Below, in pieces: positions 63,330 to 64,000 of a stretch of DNA of 64,000 nucleotides. The notes under the pieces were generated by a model that saw nothing but the letters and a program-made list of their open reading frames with translations, did no database searches and was not told where the DNA came from. Position 1 is the first letter of the stretch; every line of letters starts with the position of its first letter. Source of the DNA: Manis javanica (taxonomy: Eukaryota; Chordata; Mammalia; Pholidota; Manidae); contig NC_133157.1 in NCBI RefSeq assembly GCF_040802235.1, positions 31,823,501 through 31,887,500 of the forward strand, in the 5' to 3' direction. Made by a program: the position numbers and the translations under genes.

Positions 63330-63760
63330 CTTCTTCCTGACATACACAAGGACGCCCACAGCTCCACACCTGCCCTTTCATTCCTCTGGGCCTTTGCTTA
63401 AACTATTGGTTCACCGAGTGTGGAAAGCCCTCCCAACCGTCATCTCCCACCTGCTGCTTGACCAGCTCTGGCCCTCCTCATTCCTCACAGAGAAGCTCCA
63501 ATGGCTGTGCCTCTCTATAGACTGCACTGAGCTTGCCCCACCTCCCTCAAAGGCAGAAGTCATCGCTCTCTGCTCCATGCCCCCACGATACCCTTCTTCC
63601 TCGCCTGCAGTAAATCACTCTGTTATGGTGGTCCACTTTGGCTCCCACCAGTCTTTGGTTTTTGAAGGTGGGAACTGTGATTGGTCCCTCTCCGGGCCCT
63701 GGCATCTGGCCCAGGGGCCAGGCACATAGTGGGGCTCGATAAAGTTTAGATGGATGGAGG
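63330..63760 (+). mobile_element. L2 fragment
   Basis: CTCTGGGCCTTTGCTTAAAC and GGGGCCAGGCACATAGTGGG, followed by CTCGATAAAG, match the L2 3' end. Confidence 0.65.
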
Positions 63761-64000
63761 ACAGAAAGAGAACCATGGCAGCCATCACCCCTAACATTAA
63801 GCTCCTGCTCTCTGTGCTGCAGCTGGACAGTCACTAGTACCGAGGTTTCAGAAGATGCATGCTAATTGGGTCTTGTCATTAACTTTTCATATAAAGTCAT
63901 GCATTGTGACAGTTCTCCTCCAAAATGGAATTGTTCTTAGCAATAACCCTATCCAGCCAGCGTGGATACAGTTGACATGTCTCCAGGACACCATGTTCCA

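Larger units (their letters stand above)
58088..64000 (+). other. TBC1D2: TBC1D2 intron 5 (5' part)
   Basis: GT at 58088 opens an intron that does not close in the window: no exon continuing the coiled coil was found. It contains MIR and L2 fragments and two opposed L1 pieces (62170-62640). 58100-59250 and 61210-62160 hold nothing I recognise. Confidence 0.8.

Overview
This is a 64 kb piece of a placental-mammal nuclear genome. Two genes on the + strand are identified from spliced exons joined by GT-AG introns. Six exons (12282-26819) encode the last 310 residues of the GABA-B receptor subunit 2 (GABBR2), followed by its roughly 2.4 kb 3' UTR. Five exons (40147-58087) encode the first 333 residues of the Rab GTPase-activating protein TBC1D2 (Armus/PARIS-1), preceded by a CpG-island promoter. 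The genes lie head-to-tail, as in other mammals, about 10.6 kb apart. Every intron phase closes and neither reading frame shows a lesion.

Layout: 1-12281 is the end of a GABBR2 intron upstream of the first exon seen. 12282-26819 holds the GABBR2 coding exons for TM5-TM7, the coiled coil and the C-terminal tail. 26820 to about 29250 is the 3' UTR, whose first AATAAA is at 29200. 29250-39450 is intergenic and repeat-rich. 39460-40570 is the TBC1D2 CpG island with first exon. 40522-64000 is TBC1D2 intronic sequence plus exons 2-5; the next exon, which should continue the coiled coil, was not found and probably lies beyond the window.

Non-coding content is mostly old mammalian repeats: MIR and L2 fragments, L1 remnants, MLT1-type LTRs and non-autonomous hAT and Tigger-like DNA transposons. 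I see no Alu, B1/B2, carnivore tRNA-Lys SINE, ruminant BOV or horse ERE SINE. That argues against primates, rodents, cats/dogs, ruminants and horses, and fits a SINE-poor lineage; a pangolin-like laurasiatherian is only a guess.

The most interesting non-genic signals are: (i) two copies of a roughly 0.7 kb poly(A)-tailed retroposon with target-site duplications, one carrying an apparent 3' transduction of about 0.48 kb and sitting inside an MLT1 LTR; (ii) a perfect 75 bp duplication 14.7 kb apart in GABBR2 introns; (iii) a solo LTR splitting an L1; (iv) a MER5A-like element ending 34 nt before the TBC1D2 exon 5 acceptor; (v) an upstream ORF with a stronger start context than the TBC1D2 start. 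No operon, CRISPR array or convincing new protein-coding system is present.
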